Positions 1-7,818 of a DNA stretch of 42,790 nt are shown here, piece by piece. The notes beneath the pieces were generated by a model. The model was given only the letters and a program-made list of their open reading frames with translations. It did not search any database and was not told the origin of the DNA. The translations under genes and the position numbers were made by a program. Each line of letters opens with the position of its first letter. The stretch's first letter is position 1. Origin of the DNA: Clostridia bacterium (GTDB lineage: Bacteria > Bacillota > DULZ01); NCBI GenBank assembly GCA_012840125.1, contig DULZ01000029.1:1-42790 (forward strand), in the 5' to 3' direction.

Positions 1-603
1 ATGAGTGGTGCAGTATTCTAGTCAGAATGGCCAATTTTGAAGACGGGCCTAAAAATCCGTCAAAGGGCACATCGATGAAGTTCCTGGTGCTGGCTGCCGA
101 TGCCCCGTCGGGGGTTGGTGCTGGGAGTTAAGGGGGATAGGGCGATCTACAAGGGCATGTAGGCGTTGACCCTACCCCCGCGGAGACCCAAGTGCGTGGT
201 TTAACCCACCGGGTTAAGGTACGGCTTGGGATTGAACCTGCAGTTCGGTCGGTCCGGCTGGATGCAGCGTAGCCTGCCTTGAGTGGTATAGGTGGATAAT
301 AGGTAGTCGTACCCAAAGGTTTATGGCCATAAACTTTTGGGTATGCTATTTGAAACCTATACTGCAAAAGAGGCTAGAAATTGGCACATCTGTCGAGGAA
401 AGCTCCTAGACTGTTTACTGTTTCAGTAAGGCTTAGCGGGGATTAAAGTGTGACCTAAGTGGCAATCCGGCCCGGCCGGTGGCAACACGGCCGAGCGACC
501 CTTAAAGGGAAACCGCCAGTACGGCGACGGCTGGTGGGTTGTTGGGAAATCCTGCCGGACCTTAAGGCACAGAGTTTACCCGTTAAGCTACCACTCATGC
601 ATC
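1..603 (+). ncRNA. ole: OLE RNA (ornate large extremophilic RNA), 5' end probably outside the window
   Basis: About 600 bases without a credible protein gene lie directly upstream of an oapA-like gene and dxs. That is the known location of OLE RNA, a roughly 600-nt RNA of Firmicutes that binds the membrane protein OapA and is linked in the literature to membranes, stress and Mg2+ homeostasis. The sequence itself shows much pairing potential. One helix joins 132-142 and 170-179 with a single bulged A and encloses a CTAC/GTAG helix (147-150 with 159-162). A 14-bp hairpin with a GGCC loop spans 311-342, and a GGCCG/CGGCC stem pairs 474-478 with 488-492. The small ORFs inside have no ribosome binding sites. 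The 3' boundary is set only by the next gene, and the 5' end may precede base 1. Identity rests on context, length and structure, not on a covariance search. Confidence 0.82.
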
Positions 604-624
604 ATGAAAAAGGAAGGAACACGC

Positions 625-1215
625 ATGGGTTCTGGGAAAAATATTCCCCAAAGCGCCTTTAAACATGCTTTCCTAATTGGTTTAGGTTCTTTTTTTTTAG
701 CAATTGTATTAAGCCTGGTTTCCCAAAGTCTATTAACAGCCATTAAATCCATTATCCCAGCTTTGATCTTGCTATTGATCATAATATTCTTAGGCATTCT
801 CTTCGACATCATTGGTACAGCAGTCACTAAAGCCAGCACAGGCCCTTTCCATGCGAAAGCGTCCCGGAAAATCGCCGGCGCTAAAGAATCCGTCATGCTG
901 GTCAACCATGCCGACAAGGTAGCAAGTTTCTGTAATGACGTGGTGGGAGATATCAGTGGAACCTTAAGCGGTGCCATAGGAGCGGCCATTGTGCTGCGGT
1001 TGGTGCAGGATGGGTTTGGCGGTTCCGAAGTGCTTTTGAGCACCCTTATGACGGCCTCTATTGCAGGCTTAACCATTGGCGGCAAGGGATTGGGGAAAAA
1101 CTACGCTTTGCGGGAAGCGGAAACGATAATATTTAAAGTAGGCCAAATAATAGCGTTTTTTACGGATAAGCGCTACGGTGTCCAGTACCGGCACGCTCCT
1201 AAAAGGGGGAAATAG
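625..1215 (+). CDS. oapA: OLE RNA-associated membrane protein OapA
   Basis: A membrane protein of 196 residues. Hydrophobic segments lie near residues 6-30 and 32-55, with further hydrophobic stretches around 110-145. A central polar region carries the motif DVVGD, which fits the DxxxD motif I associate with OapA, and the region distantly resembles the DUF21/CNNM membrane domain. Family knowledge: OapA forms a complex with OLE RNA at the cell membrane. ATG 625 is chosen because GGAAGG (612-617) lies 7 bases upstream. An in-frame ATG at 604 has no ribosome binding site and would fall in the RNA's 3' end. dxs follows after 2 bases, so the two are cotranscribed. The pairing with the upstream RNA makes the assignment strong. 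Confidence 0.85.
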   Translation: MGSGKNIPQSAFKHAFLIGLGSFFLAIVLSLVSQSLLTAIKSIIPALILLLIIIFLGILFDIIGTAVTKASTGPFHAKASRKIAGAKESVMLVNHADKVASFCNDVVGDISGTLSGAIGAAIVLRLVQDGFGGSEVLLSTLMTASIAGLTIGGKGLGKNYALREAETIIFKVGQIIAFFTDKRYGVQYRHAPKRGK

Positions 1216-1217
1216 GA

Positions 1218-3098
1218 ATGCATTTGGAGGACATCAATGATCCGGCACAACTGAAAAGACTGAACCTAGGGCAATTAGAAAGCCTGGCCGAGAAGATCAG
1301 GCAAAAATTGATCACCACCGTGGCGAAAACGGGCGGGCACTTAGCACCCAATTTAGGAGTAGTAGAATTAACCCTGGCTTTACATAGAGTCTTTAACTCT
1401 CCGGTGGACAAGATCATCTGGGATGTAGGGCACCAGTGTTATGTGCATAAGATCCTCACCGGAAGACTATCCCAGTTTGACACTTTACGGCAATACGGGG
1501 GATTAAGCGGTTTTCCCAAGACCAGTGAAAGCCCCCATGATGTTTTCAATACCGGTCACAGTAGCACCTCCATCTCCGCTGCCCTGGGTATGGCTATTGC
1601 CCGTGATCTGCGAGGCGAGAAGCACGAAGTGGTGGCGGTCATAGGTGACGGTGCTCTTACCGGCGGCATGGCTTTTGAAGCCCTCAACCATGCCGGCCAT
1701 TTGGGAACCCATCTGATCATTGTGCTGAATGATAACGAAATGTCCATTGCCAATAATGTGGGAGCTCTCTCATCTTACTTGAGCCGGATCCGCTCCGATC
1801 CCAGGTACTACAAAGGCAAGGAAGAGATTGAGCAGGTTCTAAAACGATTACCTTCCATCGGGCCAAGAGTAGTGAAGATAGCTGAGCGGATCAAGGACAG
1901 CTTAAAATACCTGGTGGTACCGGGCATGCTGTTCGAAGAGTTGGGCTTCACCTACCTGGGCCCCATCGACGGTCATCAAATGGACATCATGATCACGGTA
2001 TTCCAGCAGGCCAAGAGGATTAAAGGCCCCGTCATTGTGCATGTGATTACCAAAAAGGGCAAGGGATACGAACCTGCCGAAAGGAACCCCGATGCGTTTC
2101 ACGGCATTGGTGCTTTTGACATTGATTCGGGCCAAGCGATCCGCAAGAACGGTCCCCCTACATATACGGAAGTGTTCGGCCGGACCCTGGTCCACTTAGC
2201 CCAGCAAGACGCCAAGATCGTTGGCATCACCGCTGCCATGCCTGACGGGACCGGACTGAGTCACCTGGCCAGGGAATTGCCTGACCGCTATTTCGATGTA
2301 GGCATTGCGGAACAACATGGTGTTACCTTGGCAGCCGGTATGGCCATCCAAGGATTTCACCCGGTAGTGGCTATTTACTCCTCTTTTCTGCAAAGAGGCT
2401 TTGACCAGGTACTACATGATGTTTGCATGCAGAACTTGCCGGTGACTTTTGCCCTGGACCGGGCAGGCATTGTAGGGGAGGACGGGGAAACCCACCACGG
2501 GGTATTTGATCTGGCTTATCTCCGCCCCATACCCAATATCATCATCATGGCACCCAAGGATGAGCTGGAGTTGAGCCAAATGCTTTCCACTGCCGTGCAA
2601 TACCCAGGCCCTGCGGCCATTCGCTATCCCCGTGGACAAGGTCAAGGAGTTTCGCTGGAAGAAAACAGGTATCAAGAAATCCCGATCGGTGCCAGCGAAG
2701 TGCTGCTAGAAGGGGATGACCTGGTGCTGTTGTGCTTGGGCCCCGTTGTATATAAGGGATTGGAGGCCGCCCGGCTGCTCAGGGAAAAGGGCATCAGCTG
2801 CACCGTGATCAACGCCCGTTTCGTAAAGCCCCTGGACGAGAAGACGATTATCGCCGCAGTGAAAAGGTGCAAGAGGTTAATTACGGTGGAAGAGCATGTC
2901 CTGGCAGGCGGTTTTGGCAGCGCCATCCGGGAAATGCTTGGTGCTCGTGGCCTGCACGATATCCAAGTCGTCAACCTGGCTTTGCCGGACGCTTTTGTGC
3001 CTCACGGTAATGCCAACCTGCTGCGCGAAAAATACGGCCTTTCCACCGCCGGCATTGTCAAGGCAGTGGAGGAACATTTTTCCGGTCTACTTGCTTAA
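1218..3098 (+). CDS. dxs: 1-deoxy-D-xylulose-5-phosphate synthase
   Basis: A 626-residue protein, the usual length. Dxs condenses pyruvate and glyceraldehyde 3-phosphate into DXP, the first step of the MEP isoprenoid pathway and a source of thiamine and pyridoxal precursors; it acts in the cytoplasm. The thiamine-diphosphate motif GDGALTGG and the following EALNHAG are near residues 143-160, and the transketolase pyrimidine-binding domain contains GIAEQHGV near residue 364. A transketolase C-terminal domain ends the protein. An AGGGGG ribosome binding site precedes ATG 1218, and the gene is nearly fused to oapA. A strong terminator overlaps its stop codon. In many Firmicutes ispA precedes OLE and dxs follows, so this is probably the end of an isoprenoid operon. 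Confidence 0.97.
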   Translation: MHLEDINDPAQLKRLNLGQLESLAEKIRQKLITTVAKTGGHLAPNLGVVELTLALHRVFNSPVDKIIWDVGHQCYVHKILTGRLSQFDTLRQYGGLSGFPKTSESPHDVFNTGHSSTSISAALGMAIARDLRGEKHEVVAVIGDGALTGGMAFEALNHAGHLGTHLIIVLNDNEMSIANNVGALSSYLSRIRSDPRYYKGKEEIEQVLKRLPSIGPRVVKIAERIKDSLKYLVVPGMLFEELGFTYLGPIDGHQMDIMITVFQQAKRIKGPVIVHVITKKGKGYEPAERNPDAFHGIGAFDIDSGQAIRKNGPPTYTEVFGRTLVHLAQQDAKIVGITAAMPDGTGLSHLARELPDRYFDVGIAEQHGVTLAAGMAIQGFHPVVAIYSSFLQRGFDQVLHDVCMQNLPVTFALDRAGIVGEDGETHHGVFDLAYLRPIPNIIIMAPKDELELSQMLSTAVQYPGPAAIRYPRGQGQGVSLEENRYQEIPIGASEVLLEGDDLVLLCLGPVVYKGLEAARLLREKGISCTVINARFVKPLDEKTIIAAVKRCKRLITVEEHVLAGGFGSAIREMLGARGLHDIQVVNLALPDAFVPHGNANLLREKYGLSTAGIVKAVEEHFSGLLA

Positions 3099-3122
3099 AG
3101 CGAAGACGCTTTAAGCTTTTTT
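3093..3122 (+). terminator. Intrinsic terminator overlapping the dxs stop codon
   Basis: A perfect 10-bp stem pairs 3093-3102 with 3107-3116 around an AAGA loop and is followed at once by a run of six T. The stem includes the dxs stop codon. It closes the oapA-dxs unit and separates it from tlyA, which has its own promoter. Confidence 0.9.
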
Positions 3123-3134
3123 GTTGCGGAGGAT

Positions 3135-3163
3135 TTGAATGAAATAACCGAATCGCTTATACT
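3135..3163 (+). promoter_or_regulatory. Sigma-A-type promoter for tlyA-nadK-mnmM-argR-recN
   Basis: TTGAAT (3135-3140) and TATACT (3158-3163) are separated by exactly 17 bases, close to the vegetative consensus. The element lies between the dxs terminator and the tlyA start, where a promoter is needed for the tightly packed genes to recN. Confidence 0.7.
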
Positions 3164-3192
3164 ATTGGTAGATGTGGAAAGGAAGAAAATAA

Positions 3193-3999
3193 TTGGAAAG
3201 AAAAAGACTGGATCTCTTGTTAGTTGAGATGGGATTTTTTCCTTCCCGGCAAAGAGCCCAGAGCGCCATCATGGCCGGGCGCGTGCTGGTTGACGGGCAA
3301 AAGAAGGACAAAGCAGGTGCCCTGGTGCCGGTTAAGGCCCACATCACCATTACCGGCGAGGATCTACCCTATGTGAGCCGGGGTGGCCTCAAATTGGAGA
3401 AAGCGCTAGCCGTCTTCCCCGTTAACCCGGCAGGAAAAATAGCGCTGGATGCAGGCGCATCTACCGGGGGCTTTACCGACTGCCTGCTGCAGCATGGAGC
3501 CGACCGGGTCATCGCCGTGGATGTTGGTTACGGGCAGCTGGCCTGGAAGCTGCGTCAAGATCCCAGGGTAACGGTGCTGGAGAGAACCAATATCCGTTAC
3601 CTTACCCTGGCAGACATTGGTGGGCAACCGGTGGACCTGGTTACCGTTGATGTTTCATTTATCTCCCTCCGGCTGGTTCTCCCGGCCGTCGTTTCACTGG
3701 CCAAGGATACAGCCGATTTTATTCTGCTGGTCAAACCGCAATTTGAAGCAGGCAAAGATAAAGTCGGCAAGCACGGAGTTGTCCGCGACCCAAAGGTGCA
3801 CCGGCAAGTCTTGGACACCGTCATCGCGGAGGCCCGGCAGCTTGGGTTGAAAGTTGGCGGTTTGGATTTTTCACCCATAAAGGGACCGGAAGGCAATATC
3901 GAATACCTATTGTGGTTAACGCGGGAAGACCTGGGATTGCCGCCGGTGGACAATCTCATCGCCGCTGTTGTGGATGAAGCCCATCATTCGCTGCAGTAA
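3193..3999 (+). CDS. tlyA: TlyA-family 2'-O-methyltransferase
   Basis: A 268-residue protein. The N-terminal S4 RNA-binding domain (about residues 3-62) is followed by an FtsJ/RrmJ-like methyltransferase domain with the SAM-binding motif LDAGASTGGFTD near residue 85 and IAVDVGYGQL after it. Family knowledge: TlyA proteins 2'-O-methylate rRNA, and some are described as hemolysins; the B. subtilis homologue is YqxC. The start is TTG 3193, with AAAGGAAG (3178-3184) 8 bases upstream. It is the first gene of the unit running to recN. The exact rRNA target cannot be read from sequence. Confidence 0.92.
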   Translation: MERKRLDLLLVEMGFFPSRQRAQSAIMAGRVLVDGQKKDKAGALVPVKAHITITGEDLPYVSRGGLKLEKALAVFPVNPAGKIALDAGASTGGFTDCLLQHGADRVIAVDVGYGQLAWKLRQDPRVTVLERTNIRYLTLADIGGQPVDLVTVDVSFISLRLVLPAVVSLAKDTADFILLVKPQFEAGKDKVGKHGVVRDPKVHRQVLDTVIAEARQLGLKVGGLDFSPIKGPEGNIEYLLWLTREDLGLPPVDNLIAAVVDEAHHSLQ

Positions 4000-4018
4000 A
4001 CTCCAACAGGAGAAGGCC

Positions 4019-4909
4019 GTGAATAATGACCAGAAAAGAGGTAAGACCGTACCCATGAAGATTAGCATCATCGCCAATCCCGAAAAGGCTGAAGCCGCCG
4101 ATGTCACTAAATACATAGAGCAATGGGCCAGGGAGAATAACATACAATTGGTGCCGTCGCCGCAATTGGAAACGCTGTTAAACAGAGCTTGGGCCGGAGA
4201 CAGCAGGGCGGAACCTGGTGTCGACTGCATTTTTGTGTTGGGCGGTGACGGAACCCTTCTGAGCGTAGCGCGGAGAGTTGCTCCCGTGGGTATCCCTATC
4301 TTAGGCATAAATCTAGGCAATCTGGGTTTTCTTACCAGTATTGAATTGTCCGGACTGAAAGACGGCCTGGACAGCCTCATCCGGCAAGGCATTCACGTAG
4401 AAGAAAGGATGATGCTGGAAGCCGAGGTCGTGCGGGCAGATGCACCGCCGGAACTGTTTTATGCTCTCAATGATATGGTCATCACCAAGGGTGCCTTTGC
4501 CCGTATGATCAGGCTTACCGTCTCCTTTTCCGGCCAATACGTCGATACCTTTCCCGCCGACGGGGTCATCGTCTCTTCTCCCACGGGTTCAACGGCTTAT
4601 TGCTTGTCGGCAGGAGGACCTATCGTCAGTCCTGATCTTGAAGCCATGATTGTGATCCCCATCTGTCCTCATAATCTATATTCCCGGCCCATGGTGATCT
4701 CGCCTACGGAAGAAGTCAGTATTTCCATAGTCACCCAGGGGGTGGAAGCCATGCTGACGGTAGACGGGCAGTACGGGGTACATTTAAAAAGCCGGGATAA
4801 GGTAACTGTCCGCAAAGCTCCTTTTTATACTCGCCTGGTGCGGACCAAAGACAGAACCTTTTTTTCCGTTTTAAGAGAAAAATTGCAAGAGGGGACTTCC
4901 AGTGACTAG
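4019..4909 (+). CDS. nadK: NAD kinase
   Basis: NAD kinase makes NADP from NAD and ATP (or polyphosphate). The family motif GGDGTLL, the NLGNLGFLT segment and the SPTGSTAY motif are all present in order. GTG 4019 is preferred because AGGAG (4008-4012) lies 6 bases upstream, giving 296 residues. The ATG at 4055 (MKISIIANP) is a plausible alternative, with a weaker and more distant AGAGGT. The next gene overlaps its stop by 8 bases. The placement between tlyA and argR-recN is common in Clostridia. Confidence 0.95.
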   Translation: MNNDQKRGKTVPMKISIIANPEKAEAADVTKYIEQWARENNIQLVPSPQLETLLNRAWAGDSRAEPGVDCIFVLGGDGTLLSVARRVAPVGIPILGINLGNLGFLTSIELSGLKDGLDSLIRQGIHVEERMMLEAEVVRADAPPELFYALNDMVITKGAFARMIRLTVSFSGQYVDTFPADGVIVSSPTGSTAYCLSAGGPIVSPDLEAMIVIPICPHNLYSRPMVISPTEEVSISIVTQGVEAMLTVDGQYGVHLKSRDKVTVRKAPFYTRLVRTKDRTFFSVLREKLQEGTSSD

Positions 4910-5495
4910 ATTATTCCGGGATCCTGTCTTTATTTCCCATTGGTGGTTAGAAGAATACCTGAAACCCGGGATGGTTGTTGTGGATGCTACGGCAGGCAAC
5001 GGTCATGACACTTTGTTTTTGGCCCGGAAAGTGGGGCCGGAGGGAAAAGTATTTGCCTTTGACATCCAGTCGGCAGCCTTAGAAGCAACCAGTCAACTCC
5101 TCCGGCAGCATAACGTCGCTGACAGGGTGGAATTGATCGCGGCGGGGCATGAACGGTTGCGGGATTATGTGCACCAATCCATTCATGCCATGGTTTTTAA
5201 TCTAGGCTATCTACCGGGAGGGGACAAGACGATTATCACCCGCCCGGAAACCACCCTTCAAGCCCTCAAAGGAGGCATGGAACTGCTGGTGCCGGGGGGC
5301 TTCATTGTGCTGACGGTGTATACGGGGCATCCCGGGGGATTGGAGGAATGGGAAAGTCTCAAAGAGTATATCCTCCGGCTGCCGAGGGATCAATGGGACA
5401 TAGTCCGGCTTACCTTTCTCAATCGCTCCCCGTCGGCCCCTTTTAATATAGGCATCCAAAAGATTGGGGAACATGCAGGTGGTGATGTTTGTTGA
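4902..5495 (+). CDS. mnmM: MnmM/YtqB-like SAM-dependent tRNA methyltransferase
   Basis: A 197-residue class I methyltransferase. The SAM motif VVDATAGNGHDT is near residue 27, the acidic motif II (VFAFDIQ) near residue 55, and FNLGYLPGG near residue 100 occupies the catalytic-loop position. This pattern matches the YtqB (rRNA_methylase) family. Family knowledge: YtqB, renamed MnmM, carries out the final methylation of 5-aminomethyl-2-thiouridine in the tRNA wobble position of Firmicutes. It starts with GTG 4902 inside the end of nadK and overlaps argR, so it is translationally coupled on both sides. The family is clear; the tRNA substrate is inferred from the family. Confidence 0.82.
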   Translation: MTRLFRDPVFISHWWLEEYLKPGMVVVDATAGNGHDTLFLARKVGPEGKVFAFDIQSAALEATSQLLRQHNVADRVELIAAGHERLRDYVHQSIHAMVFNLGYLPGGDKTIITRPETTLQALKGGMELLVPGGFIVLTVYTGHPGGLEEWESLKEYILRLPRDQWDIVRLTFLNRSPSAPFNIGIQKIGEHAGGDVC

Positions 5496-5950
5496 AGGCC
5501 GCCAGACAACGGAAAATTATTGACATCATCAATAAACAAGTGATCTGCACCCAGGAAGAACTGGTCAAAGCCCTGGAAAAAGAAGGTTATAAAGTAACCC
5601 AGGCAACCATATCACGGGATATTAAAGAATTAGGGCTGGTCAAAGTCCCGAACAACGAAAACAGCCATCTTTACCAGTATGCCCTGCCGGCGGAAACGCG
5701 CACCTCTAATCCTTTGGCCAGGTTACATAAAGTCTTCCGGGATTCCGTGGTGAAAGTAGATTACAGCGAGAACATTATCGTCATTCGCACCCTCACAGGG
5801 AACGCCCATGCGGTAGCAGCCTGCTTGGATTACATGGAGTGGGAGGAAGTACTCGGCACTGTCGCCGGCGATGATACCATCATCGTCATTGTTAAACCAA
5901 AAGGGGCAGTGAAAAAAGTATATGAAATGCTGGTAAATCTACTGGAATAG
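5489..5950 (+). CDS. argR: Arginine repressor ArgR/AhrC
   Basis: A 153-residue protein of typical length. The N-terminal winged helix contains the recognition motif TQATISRDIKELGL near residue 38. The C-terminal domain, which forms hexamers and binds arginine, carries GTVAGDDTIIVI near residue 122. ArgR represses arginine biosynthesis and can activate catabolism when arginine is abundant. The start is one of two adjacent TTG codons (5489 or 5492) overlapping the end of mnmM. The place next to recN matches ahrC in Bacillus. No ARG box was confirmed nearby. Confidence 0.95.
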   Translation: MLKAARQRKIIDIINKQVICTQEELVKALEKEGYKVTQATISRDIKELGLVKVPNNENSHLYQYALPAETRTSNPLARLHKVFRDSVVKVDYSENIIVIRTLTGNAHAVAACLDYMEWEEVLGTVAGDDTIIVIVKPKGAVKKVYEMLVNLLE

Positions 5951-5969
5951 TTGGAACGGAGGCATGAAC

Positions 5970-7670
5970 GTGCTGGAACAGTTGCGGGTGGAAAACTTCG
6001 TTCTGGTAGAAAAAGCTTTCCTGGATTTCCATCCCGGTTTAAATATTTTAACCGGGGAAACAGGAGCAGGAAAATCCCTGGTAGTAGATGCTTTAGGACT
6101 TCTCCTGGGTGAACGGGCATCTACCCAGTACATCCGTACCGGAGCGGAAAAGGCAGTGGTGGAAGGCTATTTCACTTCCCAGCACCGGGAGATTGCACGG
6201 GTCTTAGAGGAGTTCGGCCTCGACGTTTCTCTTGACGAAGGTTTGCTGCTTTCCAGGGAAATAACCAAAAGCGGCAGGAACGTCTGCCGGATTAACGGCA
6301 GGATTATCCCCCTGAACATGTTTCAGGCCATCGGCAGCTACTTGGTGGATATTCATGGACAAAATGAGCAAGTGTCTTTGCTGTCACCGGAGAGGCAGCT
6401 GGCCATGCTGGACCTCAGAGGCGGGGACGAACTGATTCAGGTCAGAGAAGAGGTTACCTCTTTATTCAAGCAATTGCAAGCAGCTAAACGGGAACTGGAA
6501 TCCTTGCAGGGCAGCCCGGAGGAGAGAGAAAAGCTGCTGGCCTATTACCGGTTTCAAATAGAAGAAATTGAAAGAGCTCAATTGCGAGACGGGGAAGAAG
6601 AAGAACTGGTGCAACGGAGACAAATACTGCTTAACCAGGAGAAGCTCCTGACCGGAACTGCGGAAGCATATGATTTAGTTTTTAAGGGAACCCGCATGCC
6701 CTCGGCTTATGACCAGTTAAGTCAAGCCGTTGCGAAGTTAGAAACCCTGGTGCCTATTGATCCAAGTTTGAACGAGGCACTGGTGAGTACCAGGAACGCT
6801 TTGTACCAGTTAGATGAGGTTGCCAGGGAGCTGCAGGACTATTTGTCCATGGACGATTTCGATCCGGCTGAGCTGGAAACAATTACGCAACGGCTGGAAT
6901 TAATCGGTGACCTAAAACGGAAGTACGGCGGCAGTATCCAAGAGATCGTATCCTATAAAGAAGAAGCAATCAAAAAATTAGCAATCTTGCAGGCACAAGA
7001 AGGCAAGCTGCAACAATTACTGGCAGAAATCAAGGGGCTCGAAAACAGTTATTACCGGAAGGCGCAAGCATTATCCCACTGCAGGCAGGAAGCGGCCCGC
7101 CGGTTGGAACAAGAGATGCAGGAAGCTTTACGGCAATTGGACATGCCCATGGTGCAGTTCAAGTGCCATTTTGCGCAAAAAGACCGTCCTGATGAAACCG
7201 GGATTGATGCCATGGAGTTTTATCTCAGTCCCAATTTGGGCGAACCGCTCAAACCCTTGGCCAAAATTGCTTCCGGCGGTGAAATGGCCAGGATTATGCT
7301 GGCCTTTAAAGCTATCTTGGCCCAGGTAGAGGCTGTAGAAACCATGATTTTTGACGAAGCCGATGCCGGCATCGGCGGGATGACCGCGCTCAAAGTTGGG
7401 CAGAAACTGGCGGAGATCGCCAAATCCCGCCAGGTGATTTGTATTACCCACTCCCCGCAAATTGCCAGCTACGGCGATGTCCATTTTCGTCTTTACAAGG
7501 AAAACAATAGCGGCCGCACGGTCACTAAAATCGAGACTTTGACGGATACTAAGAGAGTAGAAGAATTAGCGCGCATGCTGGGAGGCGGGCCCACGGATAT
7601 GACGGCCATCCGCCATGCAGAAGAACTCATCAAGGAAGCGTCCCGGGAAAAGCAACTTTCAGACTGCTAA
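5970..7670 (+). CDS. recN: DNA repair protein RecN
   Basis: An SMC-like ATPase of about 566 residues that acts early in double-strand break repair. Walker A GETGAGKS is at residues 29-36, coiled-coil segments rich in E, Q, K and L fill the middle (about 150-380), and the ABC signature ASGGEMARI and Walker B MIFDEADAGIGG are in the C-terminal half. GTG 5970 is preferred because GGAGG (5958-5962) sits 7 bases upstream. The ATG at 5964 would leave only one base of spacing. It is the last gene of the vegetative unit; only T-rich sequence without a clear hairpin follows, so read-through toward spoIVB is possible. Confidence 0.96.
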   Translation: MLEQLRVENFVLVEKAFLDFHPGLNILTGETGAGKSLVVDALGLLLGERASTQYIRTGAEKAVVEGYFTSQHREIARVLEEFGLDVSLDEGLLLSREITKSGRNVCRINGRIIPLNMFQAIGSYLVDIHGQNEQVSLLSPERQLAMLDLRGGDELIQVREEVTSLFKQLQAAKRELESLQGSPEEREKLLAYYRFQIEEIERAQLRDGEEEELVQRRQILLNQEKLLTGTAEAYDLVFKGTRMPSAYDQLSQAVAKLETLVPIDPSLNEALVSTRNALYQLDEVARELQDYLSMDDFDPAELETITQRLELIGDLKRKYGGSIQEIVSYKEEAIKKLAILQAQEGKLQQLLAEIKGLENSYYRKAQALSHCRQEAARRLEQEMQEALRQLDMPMVQFKCHFAQKDRPDETGIDAMEFYLSPNLGEPLKPLAKIASGGEMARIMLAFKAILAQVEAVETMIFDEADAGIGGMTALKVGQKLAEIAKSRQVICITHSPQIASYGDVHFRLYKENNSGRTVTKIETLTDTKRVEELARMLGGGPTDMTAIRHAEELIKEASREKQLSDC

Positions 7671-7736
7671 ACGCATTTTTACATTTTTTTCATCATTCGA
7701 TGCCGCAACTGTCAGCTGGCCTTGGGATGTTTTTGT

Positions 7737-7767
7737 GATTATAAAAAACTCCTGTCGGGACAATTTA
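7737..7767 (+). promoter_or_regulatory. Candidate forespore (sigma-F/sigma-G) promoter of spoIVB
   Basis: GATTA (7737-7741), a 16-base spacer and GGACAATTTA (7758-7767) agree with the remembered sigma-F pattern GYWTA-N15/16-GGNRANAHTR at 4 of 5 and 6 of 8 informative positions. Read as sigma-G, the -10 would be CAATTTA. In B. subtilis spoIVB is a forespore gene (mainly sigma-G), so location and biology agree. The match alone is modest. Confidence 0.45.
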
Positions 7768-7807
7768 AGAAAGACCTCTTCAAAACGTTAAATCCATCGA
7801 CAGGAGT
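7748..7807 (+). promoter_or_regulatory. Inverted repeat that can hide the spoIVB ribosome binding site
   Basis: ACTCCTGTCG (7748-7757) and CGACAGGAGT (7798-7807) are perfect reverse complements over 10 bases. The right arm contains the spoIVB ribosome binding site AGGAG (7802-7806). The left arm lies between the -35 and -10 of the candidate forespore promoter, so only transcripts that begin further upstream, such as read-through from recN, would contain both arms. Confidence 0.6.
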
Positions 7808-7818
7808 GTGAGCAACCA

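Noticed and set aside
128-662. ORFs of 60-80 codons inside the first 600 bases on both strands
   Set aside because: They lack ribosome binding sites and conserved motifs, and the region fits the OLE RNA; one also runs into the oapA start.
588-1085. A 165-codon minus-strand ORF opposite oapA
   Set aside because: It mirrors the coding strand of a recognised gene and has no recognisable protein pattern or start site.
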